A stretch of 64,000 bases of DNA from Parus major. Taxonomy: Eukaryota > Chordata > Aves > Passeriformes > Paridae. The stretch lies in contig NC_031771.1 of assembly GCF_001522545.3 (NCBI RefSeq), positions 29,903,614-29,967,613 of the forward strand. Direction: 5' to 3'. Below the pieces are notes generated by a model. It did not search any database. It saw only the letters and a program-made list of their open reading frames with translations, and had not been told where the DNA came from. Of this stretch, positions 1-12,700 are shown in pieces (position 1 is the first letter of the stretch; every line of letters starts with the position of its first letter). The position numbers and the translations under genes were made by a program.

Positions 1-60
1 TAACCTTAGGGTTGCTCTTAACCTAGGGTTAACCTAGGGTTGTTAGGGTTGTTCTTGCCC
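1..60. repeat. Degenerate telomere-like repeat block
   Basis: TTAGGG occurs at 6-11 and 43-48, and the one-base variant CTAGGG at 23-28 and 34-39, with TTAACC words between them. The central copies repeat with an 11-base period (ttaacctaggg) and form a near-palindrome. The G-rich strand is the + strand. A true left chromosome end would show CCCTAA on this strand, so this looks like an interstitial or decayed tract rather than a terminal array. It begins at base 1, so its full extent is unknown. Confidence 0.6.
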
Positions 61-1356
61 ACTTGAATGAAGTTTGCTTGGATACCTCCTTTATATCAAT
101 TAGAATATTTCTCAAACTTTAGATAAACTTTATTATCTCAGCTCTGATACACTGATCTATATAGTAGCATTTTCATTAATATTAATAAATTTAACAGAAT
201 CTAAAAACCCCAAAACACTATGAAACATTTTTGGATTCTGTTCCACTACCTGCTTCCTGCCTACAATCATAAATACTGCTTTATGTGCCTGTTGAATGTG
301 AGGTAATGTTCAAAGTAAGTAATTAGTAGCACAGTCTGGCCACACACAAACCTCTCTACAGGGATAGAATTCTAAATGAAATTAATCAGTTAATCACAAG
401 ACCCATTTTGTAGCCAAGATTTTATTCAGTAGTTAATGGTCTACAAAATTAAAATATAAAAATTATTAAGATTTTTGACATCTTTTAGCCTCTAGTGTTT
501 GCTAGCACTGTTGTTTCTATTGATCTCCCGCTGAGGATGAGATAATGAAAAACAGCCCCAGCAGTGACTACCAAGCCCTTTGATGAAGTACATGTTGGAC
601 CAAGGCATAATTTGTCTGGATGGCAGCAGATCCTCTCTTGTTGCCAGTCTGTAAAGTGTATCAGAAGCTTTGGCACCTGTTCAGACCTGTACTTATGCAA
701 ACAGCACAGGGAGTCTGCAGACGCTGTGGGAAGGCAAGGAAAGAAGCCTGTAAACAGAATTGTCTGCTTGTCTCCACACCTTTTTCTTAGTGGGAGTTTC
801 TGAGTAGGGCCATATGCTATGGGGCTCTGACAATCATTTTTCTAAGCCAAGGACCAGAGGTTCAACTTGGACTTGCTTGACTCTCACTGGGATAATAGTC
901 TGGGAACTGACTGGGGATAGATCTGCTTGATACAATGGAACCATCTGAGCCAACATCTGCTTTACAGATCGAGCTCCAAATGCTGACCAAGACCATGTCC
1001 ATATGATGATATCTTGCTAAAATAAACATTAAAAAGCCCTATAGGAGGTCCTGATTCCAAAACGTGAGTTTAACAAATGGCCTTTTCTCTCTGACGACAG
1101 AAACCCCTCTGGAGACTCTCATGTAAACCCATTCATCTTCCAAAAGATCAAGTATTAAGTTCCTATATTAAACATTCACCAAAATAGTAGCAGGAAAATC
1201 CTAGTCTGCTTCTCCAGGTGAATATCCCAATTACTAGGTGTGGGTTTTTTGCCAATCCTTGAATTTACTTATCTGTGTAGAAAGAAGAAATTTCCTCATG
1301 AAGAGCAGAGGACTGCCCATCCTTGTCCCAGGATGTCATTTAACTCAGTATTAGTG

Positions 1357-1404
1357 TTCATTCCTATAAACAGAAGTGGGTTCATTCCTATAAATAGAAG
1401 TGGG
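1357..1404. repeat. 24-bp tandem duplication
   Basis: Two adjacent copies, 1357-1380 and 1381-1404, share ttcattcctataaa/tagaagtggg with one substitution (c to t). A third copy starts (ttca) just after the second. The near identity suggests a relatively recent slippage or duplication event. Confidence 0.9.
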
Positions 1405-3381
1405 TTCAAAGTCCTGGAAAGTAAGCCTGCATGTCTTAAATGTGGTTAGATAATAAGGCAACACTACAGGGAGTTTTAGGGGGTTTGCTTTTTCAATCAA
1501 GCAATTGTTTTGATGCTGAACTAGTAATTGTGTTCTGGGAATATAGGTCACAGGACTACTTGGAGTTTGGCAATTCATTCTCTACTGAGAATTGGGATCT
1601 TTTTGTGCTGAAGTATTTTTTGAGACTTAGCTAGTTTACCAGTTTTGAAGGTAACCATGTATTCTCCTGCATTGTAATACGTTTCTTTACATATCCATTC
1701 TTTATCCTGTCCGGGTTTCATGTTATAGGACCTCTAACTACATATAAGACTTCCTGTTATGAGACTTCAGACTTAATTTGTATTTTTTGAAACAATAGCA
1801 TCAAAATCCTCTTGACTTGAAGGGACAGGGGGTTAGATAAAATACCATCAATGAGTACCAGAATTCTTTTTGCTCCCAGTCTTTCAAGCAATCTGAACAC
1901 ACTGTATTTTCCTTTGCATTTAGTTTTTACCTCTTTATAGAGTAGAAAAAAACATTAGTCTCTGACACATAAAAAAAAGGAAAAAGAAGTTTAAAATTTA
2001 TCAAAATGCAACAAACAACCTCCGCTGCCTTTCTTACTTCAGACCCACCTTGCAGAAAAGGATGTAAGCACTCAATTTTCATTTAATCTCCTATTTCCAT
2101 TCAGGACAGCACTGTCATCTGTGGAAGCCTTGAGACTGTCAAATACATATAAATTAGATCTGAATCTCCATTTTTTTTTCCATAGTAAATGCACTGTACA
2201 TGTCATTAACCGCTGTGCATCATCAAGCGTACCAGCAATTTGTAACTACTCCCTCATATGAGGTAAGAAGCACCAGGGTACTTTATATCATTGATGTCAA
2301 TGACTAACTCGGTTTCCTCCGTAATTCTGTCAGCTATGTCATGTCAGCTTTTGAATAAAGCCTCAGCTATAATTAACTGGCTTCCTAGGGTGAAATCAGA
2401 GGTTTAGTCAATATTGCTTAAGTTTAAACAATGGTTCTTGAATTCTGTATAGCACCTGTCACTGTTCTGTCTTTGAAATGCTTAACAAAGGTGCTTAGTC
2501 TTTTTCAACAGCCATTAGGAGGAAAAGCCAGCGTAGGTGGCAGTCTGTATTATCATATTCCAGATAATTGCCTCTCTGTATGCAATTTTCCTCCTAGCTG
2601 TTTTGCATGCAGTTATTATGAAGCCATTGCATTCTGATAGCACCCAGATGCTCAAATTGAAATCACAAGCCCTTTTGTTAGGAGACTGTACAAAATATTC
2701 CTAAACTAATTTCTGTTCTCAAGAGTTTGGATTCTAAACACACAGAGCAGACTAAAAAACTCATATAAATGGAAAAATATCCTCACATTGAAGAGAAGGA
2801 TAATTTCAAATGTTGTGCTTGCTAATAATCACAATGCTCAGCAGTAACTCATTTGAGTTTTGGCTCCTAAATCCTGACCTTACTAATGGGAATATTTTAA
2901 TGAACGTTAATGAGAATTCTGCAACTGACTTCAAAGAAATTAGGATTTTACTTCATGGATCCAGATCCTGTAGAAATCAGGTGTGTGTGATGATAATATT
3001 TCAATGCTGATTAATGTCCTAAAGCACTCTTTCATAGACTTGATAAAAATGTTCCCAGTAGGTGGCTATAACCTTCATTTCTTGTTTTCTTCTTCACATC
3101 TTTTGTTCTGTACTATGGTTTGAGATTAAATCTAACACTAAGTCACTTTAAGAATTATCCTTAAAAGCAGAACAGGTTATTGATTAAGTCATCATGCTTC
3201 ACAGATACTGAAAATCATATCGGGTGATACTAAAAATTTATACCTGATAATACACTATATTCAGTGTCTGTAGGAAAAGAACTTTGTATCTTCCAAGACT
3301 GATATCAGTTGATGGCTCACCTTTGCACAGAAGCAAAGAAAAAGAGCAGACCTACTTCAACCACTGAAAATTGATTAAAAA

Positions 3382-3403
3382 TTTTTTTTTAAAAAAAAAA
3401 AAA
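3382..3403. repeat. T9/A13 self-complementary run
   Basis: Nine T are followed directly by thirteen A, which can fold back on itself. It is a low-complexity feature with no sign of a terminator role, because no gene lies beside it. Confidence 0.85.
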
Positions 3404-4999
3404 GACAATTGTTACTATTTATTTTCAAAAATTTTACCAGGGTATTTGGAAATTTATACAGACCTATCTCCTACTCATTATTAACAAAATTACAAGAAAT
3501 TTTGCGCAGTAATAAAGAAAATTGTTCTTTTCAATTCACTCAGTCATATGTCAAATCCAGCAAGCATCTAGAAGAAAACCCCAACTGTTCAGTGTATATA
3601 TGCTTTACAACTAAATGAGTGCATTTTACATGACAGATCTTTAAAAAAAAAGTTAATAGTGGGTATGTTTTATATCTCAAACAAAAGAAGGAAATAATAT
3701 ACCTCAGTGTATCATTATGAAGAGGGATCATAAATTGCCCTTTGCCAGGCCTATACAATTATGCTTATTTGTAGCTCAAAGTACTCCAGGGACAGTTTCC
3801 CAAATATGCAATTCAATGAATGATATGAGAAACAAATCAACTCTCAAACATGAGATTATTATTTGGAGAACCAAAGAAGATTTTTTTTTTAATGGTACTT
3901 TTACTAAATTACAGTTACTTTTTGTTTGTCAACTTACTGACTAAAGATAAAATAGCTTCTTGTGATTAACCATGTCAAAAGTACATCTCCTTCAATAAGT
4001 GTTCCTATCTATATTTTTATTCTCATTCACTGGGCATTCCTTTTTTGGTAGTTTTGCATGCTATAGAACCTTAGTAAGGATTTAGCATTTGCATAGCTGC
4101 CTTCCTGAACAGAGACATGTTTGACATGATTTATTGACAAGGAACCTTTAATAGAAACTACCATGAATTCATGCAAAAGAGAAATACATGCAAAAGCAAT
4201 TAAGTACCCCTCAAAATGGACCATTATCATATTTTATGCCCCAAAGGGCTGTGGGAAACAAATGAGAATCTGCTTCCCAAAACTATGCAGGGTGTCTTTT
4301 ACTTGACAGGACCAAATTACCATGGCTGTTTTTTGACAGACCATTTTAATGGTCTTTGTTTTTTATTTCAGTACCAAATGTGCAATAACACCTAGATTTC
4401 ATATGAATTTATATTACTACTATCTCTTTTCACTTAAGGTAAGCTAATAGAAAAACTTAAACATAAACTTCTTTTTACATTTCAACAGATCATCAAAGAA
4501 TTTTATATTAGGAGGTCAAGATTCATTTAATTGATTTGATTTTGTTTATTTTGCCATCCTTCAGGCATACTTATATAATATCTTACATTAAAAAAAAAAA
4601 TTCAACATCTCATGACATATCATAAATCATATGCTCCACACTGAAAGAAAAGATTTCAAAAGAATAATTTCAAAATATGTTATTCTGAATTTTGAAGGCA
4701 AGTTTTTTTATGTCATTATGGAATTAATTATTTTTTTTTTAATTTATCCTGATTTTTAATGTGCATAATATTTTTATTTATGGTACTGGGCACGAGGGAG
4801 TGCACATTTATTTTCCATAGGTAGCAAGAAATCAGGTAGCAAGATATTACAATGCAGAGCTATGATGCTTCAAATTACTGTGTTAATGACTGTGTTATAA
4901 AAACATGCATTCCTGTTTGGAATACCACACTAATTTAATCTTTACAAGTTAGGAATGGTCATGTTTGATTGATTTTGTTTTGGGAGAGAACACTGACTG

Positions 5000-5566
5000 G
5001 TATATCCAGAGCAGCGTGGGCAGCAGGGGAGGGAGGGGATTCTGTCCCTCTGCTCTGCTCTGCTGAGATCCCAGCTGGAACCCTGCATCCAGCTCTGGGG
5101 GCCCAGCACAGGAAGGGTTGGAGCAAGCCCAGAAGAGACCATGAAGATGAACACAGTTCCAATGAAGACAGGCAGAGAGAATCAGGCTTGTTCAGCCTGG
5201 AGAACAAAAGGCTCGGGGGAGACCTTGTAACAGCCTTTCAGTACTTAAAGGGGCCTTCCAAGGAAGATGGTGACAAACATTTCACCATGGCCTGTTGCAA
5301 TAGGACAAGGGGTAATGGTATTAAACTCAAGGAGGGTTAATTTTGATTATGTATAAGAAAGAAGTTTGTTTGTTTGTTTTAAATGAGGGTGGAAACACAC
5401 TAGAAAAAGTTGTCCCAAGAGGTGGCAGATGCTCCATCCCTGGAAACATTCAAGGTTAGGGTCTTTAAGAGTCTGGTTGATAATGTCCCTGCTCATTGAA
5501 GGAGAGTTTGCCTTGATGACATCTAAAAGGTCTCTTCCAACACAAACTATTTTATGATTCCATAAC
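5000..5566 (+). mobile_element. CR1 LINE, 5'-truncated 3' end
   Basis: This is the 3' part of a chicken-repeat-1 (CR1) non-LTR retrotransposon in sense orientation. Diagnostic words in order are ccagagcagcgtggg, catccagctctgggg, ttcagcctggagaa, ggggagaccttgtaacagcc, ggacaaggggtaatgg, gaggtggcagatgctccatc, and the tail cttccaacacaaactatttt then atgattcc. The reverse-transcriptase region is absent, as expected for a 5'-truncated copy. A short (gttt)n expansion sits at about 5366-5380. Many substitutions and no intact frame mark it as an old, inactive copy. A 123-codon opening across it is not a gene. Confidence 0.93.
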
Positions 5567-6812
5567 AACTACAGAAAATTATATTAAGATCTTATTATGC
5601 ATCAAAAATTATGACAACCTTCCCACTCACAAATGCAACATGTGAGAAAAAAAATTTAAGCCCTAACTCAGAAAAGGGCAGGTTATGAACAAAATCAACT
5701 CCAATATTGTTTTAAGGCAGGCAATTCTCACAAAATGAGGAAGAAAAACAAGCCCACAGTCAGTGAGTGACATTGCTACTCCAGATTGCAAAACTCTGCA
5801 TGAAGTCTGCAGATTTGCATATCAAAAGACAAAAGCTCACCGATTTAGTTTGAGATCTAACAACCTGTGATATGGAGCCCGACAATCATGTATCCCTCTG
5901 TTCAGCTGCAGTAATTGGTGCTTAATTAAGGGAAATTTTTGAGAAAACAATCCAATTTGGCTTTGGCACATTTACTACAAGAAGTATGAGGGAGACAGTT
6001 GCATCCTCCTCCTCCCCCAACCAGCAGGATTTTAGCTGGATGAAGTGCAGAATGTCCTACATTATTACTCCTTCCAGCCATGCTGAGGACTTTAAAGATG
6101 GTAAATTTAGCAACCCAATAATATTTTTTCCCATCATTTAATTATCATCATTGTTAAAAAGTGGTCCCAAATTTCTGATGCAAGTATCTGTGGCTCAGCT
6201 ACCAGGCTCTAATTATGTCTTTCTCTGCTGAATTTAAGTGCTTTTTTGTTAACTGCTATACTCATATGTTGCAATCAAGTGACATCCCAATTTTATTTCA
6301 GATAAAGTAAATGGATTGAGCTCAGTTCCTCACAGCAAGATACTTTCTAATCTTAGGAGCATGTCAATAGCTTTTTTTCTTCATCTGGCCCAATTTTTTG
6401 ATATTCTTTAAAAATTATGGATTTCATGAGCAGTATCTCAGTGCTATATATGAAAATCTAAGGTTTTCTTAATTTTTTTCCAAGTTCAAAGATTTCATTA
6501 GTCTCTTTTTTTTTTGTTTTTTCCAAACTGAACTGTGGGAAAGAGTTTGGAATGCTTTCTGCTCTGTTCCAAAAAAAATATTCAGTGTGAGAATAAGTGA
6601 AAAAAATTCTACAGATTCAGCAAGGTAATAACTAATTAGACAACTCGAGAGTCAAACAATCAGCAGAATGAGCCAATGAACAGTCATTAAACATCATTCA
6701 GCAGTAATTCTTGATTGAAAACCGTATCTTCCCAGAGTATATTTTTCCAAAAAAAATGGTTTTACAGAAGGAACACAACAAGCAGTTTCCAAAGTTAGAG
6801 CACAGTGTACCT
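5567..6812. other. Inter-repeat spacer with possible conserved non-coding elements
   Basis: No coding gene is seen. Two parts, about 5780-5985 and 6060-6245, have richer word composition than their surroundings. The first contains a POU octamer ATTTGCAT at 5813-5820, a TAATTGG homeodomain-type word near 5912, and a palindromic CTTAATTAAG at 5921-5930. These fit a developmental enhancer, but this is inference from motif content only. The remainder is AT-rich with homopolymer runs. Confidence 0.45.
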
Positions 6813-7145
6813 TATGGAAACACAGAATATCCTGAGTTGGAAGGAAACCAGAGGAATCAGCAGGTCCAACTGCTGGCACTGCAGAGGACAGCCCCAAGAG
6901 TCACACCACGTGCCTGAGAGCTTTGTGCCAATGCTTATTGAGCTCTGTCAGGCTTGGAGCTGTGACCTCTTTTCTGGGGAGCCTGTTCCAGTGCCCATCC
7001 ACTCCCAAAGAACCTTTTCCTAATACCCAACCCTAAACCTCTCCTGACACAACTTCAGGCCATTCCCTTGGGTCCTGTCACTGGCCACCACAGAGAAGAG
7101 ATCAGTGCATCTCCCTCCACTTCCCCTCCTGAGGAAGCATTTTAA
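6813..7145 (-). mobile_element. CR1 LINE 3' fragment, antisense
   Basis: Read on the + strand this is the reverse complement of a CR1 3' end. It begins with cacagaatatcctgagttgg, then gtccaactgctggcactgca, cacgtgcctgagagctttg, gagctctgtcaggcttgg, gcctgttccagtgcccatcc and cccttgggtcctgtcactgg, and closes near cctcctgaggaag. The wording at its start (tcctgagttggaagg) differs from the 25.6 kb copy (ttttggtttgaggggg), so it belongs to a different CR1 subfamily. It is truncated and non-coding. The short frames across it on both strands are artefacts. Confidence 0.93.
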
Positions 7146-8842
7146 GTGTTTAGACTGTTTTCTGAAGTATTTCTGATTTCTTATCCAGAATATTTCAAAT
7201 AAAATATTTTTTGTAGCATCCAATTGATATTTTTTTTCATCTACTTCACTTTTTTCTTTACTAATTACTTTCAAGTTTCAAATGTCAGTACACTGTTACT
7301 GTATTTTATGAATCACAAAGTCCATCATCTGGAAAGAAACACAAGACATAAACTAGTCAATAAGCCCTTCAAAAGGTGGGATCTATTGAAAACAAATCTT
7401 CAAAATCCTAGACAAACTATTTATTTAAGATACTTTATGGACTATCATAAGGATTGAGCAGATTTTCTGAGAAGTCTCACTTTTACATTATATTAATATT
7501 GACAATGCCTTGCCTCCTTTAGCATCATATACAAAGCACTGAGAGAACTAATTTTCTATTCTCCATACCTTTCTTTGTTTGCACATTCATTTCTCCTGCT
7601 TTTATGACATCCTACGGTTTTAGAATCTTGTTAGAATTATGCTCTGCTTGTGCAGATCTGCCTGTAGCCAAAACGAAAATGCCTAGAACTGAGTTGTTAC
7701 AACTAAATAGTTAGAGCTGGCTAGAGGCACTTCAGCATCCTTGTGAACTCAGAAACTGCAGAGAGTTAAAAAGCATTTAACAGCCCTAATGTAGCAGTCC
7801 ATGAGATTTTCATCTGCATCAACCTTTCACTGACTTTTCTCTGAAGTAGGCTGCCAAAAACTTTTTTTTTTTCCTGAGCAGATATATTATATAATTTAAA
7901 TGTACCTCATAAAATCAGATTATGATTCAAAGCTTCCAAATGAAACTCATGCAAGAAAAAATATCCTGACCAAGCAAAAGATTTTTAAAAAGAACAATAG
8001 CACATACTTCTTGAAGACACAACAGGTGAGCATTTTCTGGAGTTTGGTTTTCTTTCTGGCTTTGTTTGTTTTACATTTCCATTGTCAATCCAAACTTAAA
8101 AGCTGGTTCAGAAGTCATACGGGATATGAGATCAGTTTTAATTCATCACATGTCCCTCCCAAAGACAGACTGCTGATATCATTAGTATTAGTTCTGAGGT
8201 TTTGTTTCTTTTTCAAGGCAGATATTTTACTCTGACCTTGTTTTGTCAGGCTCTGTGGAGAATAAATCTAATAGGACCCTGGGATTTTTAACTGGAAAAT
8301 TAGATCTTATTAGGTTCTCTCTTTTTGAAATTTGAAGACATCCATATTCATATGGCTTATATGATCAGAGCTTAGAAATACCTTGTAAATGAGTTCCAAT
8401 TCTGTATAAACTTGAGTGCATTGGCTTAGGAGTCTCTGAATTTGTACATAAGTGTTTTGCACAAAACCAAGGTATACATCTGTGTACATCTTATTTGGAA
8501 TATGAACAGCAATAACACTAAATAGTACATCTACCCTACAAAGTATCTTCAAAGGGGGTTTTTTTGTGGTTTAGATACATGTGAATGTGGAAGAGATCAG
8601 TTACCACTACCCAGCAATGGGCTTGGCTGCTGTTGATCACATCAGAATGTTAATTTCTGCACAGTGAAAAGTTGTCTGGATTTTCTGCTATGAAAACCTG
8701 AGTAACACAGCTTAGCATTCATGCATATCCACACACAAAAGGACATACAGCAGAAAATCTCTGGATGTGCTTTCATCCTAAATTACTTTTACTGCCAAAA
8801 AAGAGAAAAAAGTAAACTCAGAAAAGATAAAATTGTAAAAGT

Positions 8843-8900
8843 AAAGGATTGTAATTGTAAATTACAAAAGGATTACAACTGTAAATTGTAAAGGAAGGAA
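8843..8900. repeat. Degenerate ~24-bp tandem repeat
   Basis: The phrases aaaggattgtaattgtaaat (8843-8862) and aaaggattacaactgtaaat (from 8867) repeat with a 24-base period, and a third partial aaagg start follows at about 8890. There are a few substitutions between copies. Confidence 0.65.
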
Positions 8901-9741
8901 GTAGAGAGGAAGCGTATAGAAAATACTGAAGATTATTCTAAATTATATAAACTGGAAGGAAAAGAAATTGTTTGTGTTTGAATTTCTTTACTTTAAAGGT
9001 ACATAGATATTCCTGTGGGAGTTTTAAAGAATACCTCACAGGCCAGAATGAATCCCAAAATTCAGAGTACCTTGTGAAGACATTTCATTTTGACAATGTG
9101 TGTCATTTTCTTCTAACTCATTCTTTATAACACTCATTTCCCAGCTTTTGATGAGTACTAGCTTAACTGACATTTTTTTTTTCCTTTTCATGAAAATATA
9201 TATGATATTGTTGTGGAATAGATTAATTTTCTCCAAGATATTTTTCTCCTTATAGCCTTCTTAACCCACAATAACTTGTTCATTTTACAAGTCCCATTAA
9301 ACGTACATTTCTGCTTTTGGTTTGAAAGCTATTGACATAACTAATTCACTATTGCAAATAGAGTCTTCTTAATAGGAACACAAATACATGAATAAATTGC
9401 CAACAAATGGAATACTTTTCATGGCAGATAAGACTATCCTTACTCTTCTTAAGCTCACCTGGGTTTCCATCAAAGGCAACTGAGCAGTGGGTGAAGATCA
9501 GGACCAATGATCCAAAGTACTCCCCAAGTGGGGAGAGGAGCAAGGGTTGAATTTGAACACATGATGTGGATGATTGATGGTCAGTCTCTCAAGCACTTGT
9601 GATTAAATTGCCATGTGCTCCTGAAATTAAGGAAATGCTGTTAGCCACTAATGCAATTAAGAGTCAGTTGCAGTAGAAGGAAAGGTCTGAGAAAACAAAA
9701 GCTATTGCTAATGCACAAGAGCAAGAGAAACAGAGATCTCT

Positions 9742-9780
9742 GAAATCATGGTGACATTCAGGGTGAAATCATAGTGACAT
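9742..9780. repeat. 16-bp direct repeat
   Basis: gaaatcatggtgacat (9742-9757) and gaaatcatagtgacat (9765-9780) differ by one base and lie 23 bases apart. This looks like a short tandem duplication with a divergent spacer. Confidence 0.8.
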
Positions 9781-12700
9781 AACTATGTGTTTCATCAAAC
9801 ATACAAAATGAGGTTGCACACTACAGGGGAGTTCACTTTCACCATGATCTCTGTAAGAACTTGCTATAATTAACAAAATAAATTACAGCAAGTCAACCTC
9901 CAAGCACCTTTACAAGATCTTTCAATTTACTGCATTTAAAAAAACTGGCCGTGTTAAGTTTTATTTAGTGACACTTTAATTCAAACAAGTTCTTTGAAGA
10001 ATTTTCTTCTTGTTTTGATACATATTTGAAGTATTTAATCAAAAAATGCTCTGGGAACTCATGCCAGGTTATCTGCAAATTAAAAGAAGTTGCTTGACAG
10101 CACCCAATCAGACCATATTTATTAAATTTGCTCTTAAACACTAGGGCAAGAAAGGGAACAAACTAAAGCCAAAACCTAAAAGGGTGTGTAATTGAAATTG
10201 CCACAATATGCGTAATTTGCAGTGTTCCCCAATTTATTTACTGTGTGCAGTTCTTTTCCCTATGTTCTCTGTTACACATACGGGAACATAGATAATTTAA
10301 AACTGTTATTCTATATAGATAAATATTTTTTCTGATTTTCTGTTTTAGGACTTGTTACAGTGTTCATCAGTGTTGTATTACAGTGATGGATATTTTCTAA
10401 TCAAGGCAGTGAAACCTTAAGTGATTCATCTTACTTATGTCACTCATCATGCGTACTGTGGTGGTGTTAGCTATCCTGAACACATCCAGGGCTGAAATCT
10501 AGCCAACAAAGATGCCTAAAATTAAAAGTCTTATGATGGTTTACTTTCATAACTTGCTGATGTAAATTCTGCACACACTATAACTGTTTCACTCTGCTCA
10601 GCTCATCAGTTGATCAACCAGCTAATTGGCAAAAGCATGTCAAAACCAACACAATTAATGAAGCAATGAGACCTGCTGACCCCTGTTAACAGCCCAGAAT
10701 CCTTGAACGTTTCTCTGGGACTTAAATTCAGTGAAACAGTAACAATACATGAGCTGTTGTCACTACTTGTTAAGTCATGTCAAAACGTTCAGCTGGACTG
10801 AGCTGCATAAATGGAAAAAAACAGGAAAACATAAAATTTCTCCTCTAGTTCCATCTTCCCCAGCCCACAGACAAGAGAAAAACATGAGACAATTTTGCAC
10901 ACTTTCTCTTTGTCTGTCTTTACAGTAGATCAGACTTGGAGAATGTTACCGAGGATTCCACATTTCTGTGAGCACCTTCTTCAGCCTCCAGCCTTTGTGA
11001 CTGGTCTTTACTGGCATTTGCTGCTGCAAAGGTTTTGAGGTGTTAATAAAAATCTTGTCTGATCTCCAACCCTTCTCAGGAAGTTACATTACTTGAAGTG
11101 GAAAGGAGAATTACCAGAGAGCTCTTAAGCTTCAGGCACCAACAGGTGTATATATAAAAGATAGGAGAGAAGTTTTAAATATGTCTTTAATTTGACTAAA
11201 TTAGTTAAACTAAATACCATTTAATTTACCAGCATGCTCTTCCTGGTAATTTTGTTGCATTTGGTTATCTTCTTCTCCTCCAACAGTGATTTCTTCCAGG
11301 AAAAAAAGTAGCCCCTCAGGAGTTGTGCCTGGTCTCATCTCCTCTTTTTCTAACTCCATGCCAGTCCCTCAACATTTTCAATTTCTTAGAGACCATAAAA
11401 AGCAGTGTTACAAACAGGCAGGCATCCCAGCAGTGAAAATAAGCTATAATCAGAGCATATTTGAAAGCAGCAATATGACAGAGTGGGGCTAGCATACACT
11501 CATACAAATCTCTGCAAGAATTTTATCTGAAGAAAAATGAAAAGTGTTCCTGCACCCCTTTCAATGTGATGATCCTGTCAGAAACACCTGGGATGTCAAA
11601 CTTCCTTAGAGAAATGTAGCTTTCAAGATCCAGTGTGTGGGGGTCATCTATTACTGCTACCAAGCCAGGTACCCCACTTGCTCAAATGTGACTACAAAGT
11701 GTCCACGGTACTGAAACTCTAAAGACACAAAGCATGGAGGTTCTTCTTACAAAGGATTCACATCCAAGAAAAGGACATCTCTCACACATCTCATATACAA
11801 TTCCTGTTAAGCTAGATGTGTTTTTTACATTTGGTGAGACTTATCAGAAGAATGCTTGTCCTACACAAGGTTTGTTTCCTTATTAGTAATTTTCAATTTA
11901 GTGGCCAATTTTCTGAAATTGCCATAGAATATTTAACACTGAGCCTGAAATTTTCCTATTAAAAAAATAATAGAACTTTTCTCTAAAAATCTGAAAATGT
12001 AGAAATCTTGTCACTCACTTCCCTTCCCTTTGGAATAAATTTATAGTAAATCAAAACAGAATAATAAAATTATACTCTGTAAATCTGTTAAAATGATAGT
12101 TTACTAAACTATTTCCAAGCGCTTCTTTTCCAATGATACAATGTATCCCAGCTTTCATCTGGGAAAGAACTCATAGTCTGCAAGAATATCAAAGATACAA
12201 GTATCAGATTTTTCCTTTCCTCCTTTTTTTTTTTTTTTGTAAAGATCTTTTAGTATTGCCTTTCTTGTCTTTGTTTTCAAACTTAATAAAGGTAACTAGT
12301 TTATAAATTCATTCTTTTGTTCATTATGGATTTGTTAATTTTTTAGCATATTAACACACTTTGTTCATACCAGCAGCTACTGTCTGGAAATGAAGAAACC
12401 ACTAAAAATAAAGTAAAGCTATTGAGTTCATCTTCTGGCAAAAGACAAGAAAGTAGAGTCTTTCCTCATCATATAAACCGAACAAAAATATTGCAAACAC
12501 AATGACATATATCTTAAATAGTCACAATGAAAATGCTGTCCCTCTTGCAAAATTAATTTTTTAAGCAGTTGAAGGTATTATTTTTAGTATCTCACAATCT
12601 ACTCATCTAATTGATCCAACCAATGATAATCACAGCCCATCTGCTTCCTTCAAACTCCCTTTCAAGGGTATCAGCACACTTCAGCTGCACTATGCCACAG

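Larger units (their letters stand above)
61..4999. other. Non-coding AT-rich stretch, no gene recognised
   Basis: The short open frames here have no recognisable domain and overlap in several frames. Visible structure is limited to a 24-base tandem duplication at 1357-1404, a T9/A13 self-complementary run at 3382-3403, and scattered poly-A and poly-T runs. I see no CpG cluster, promoter or RNA gene. It could be intergenic or intronic. Confidence 0.7.

Noticed and set aside
1..60. A genuine chromosome-end telomere.
   Set aside because: The repeats are degenerate, few, and in the wrong strand orientation for a left end.
4969..5340. 123-codon + strand frame.
   Set aside because: It lies inside the 3' part of a CR1 copy and begins before the element border; it is non-coding LINE sequence.
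7900..8235. 111-codon + strand frame with a hydrophobic middle segment.
   Set aside because: The Phe/Leu-rich stretch comes from tttctttc-type sequence; there is no initiation or splice context and no family resemblance.
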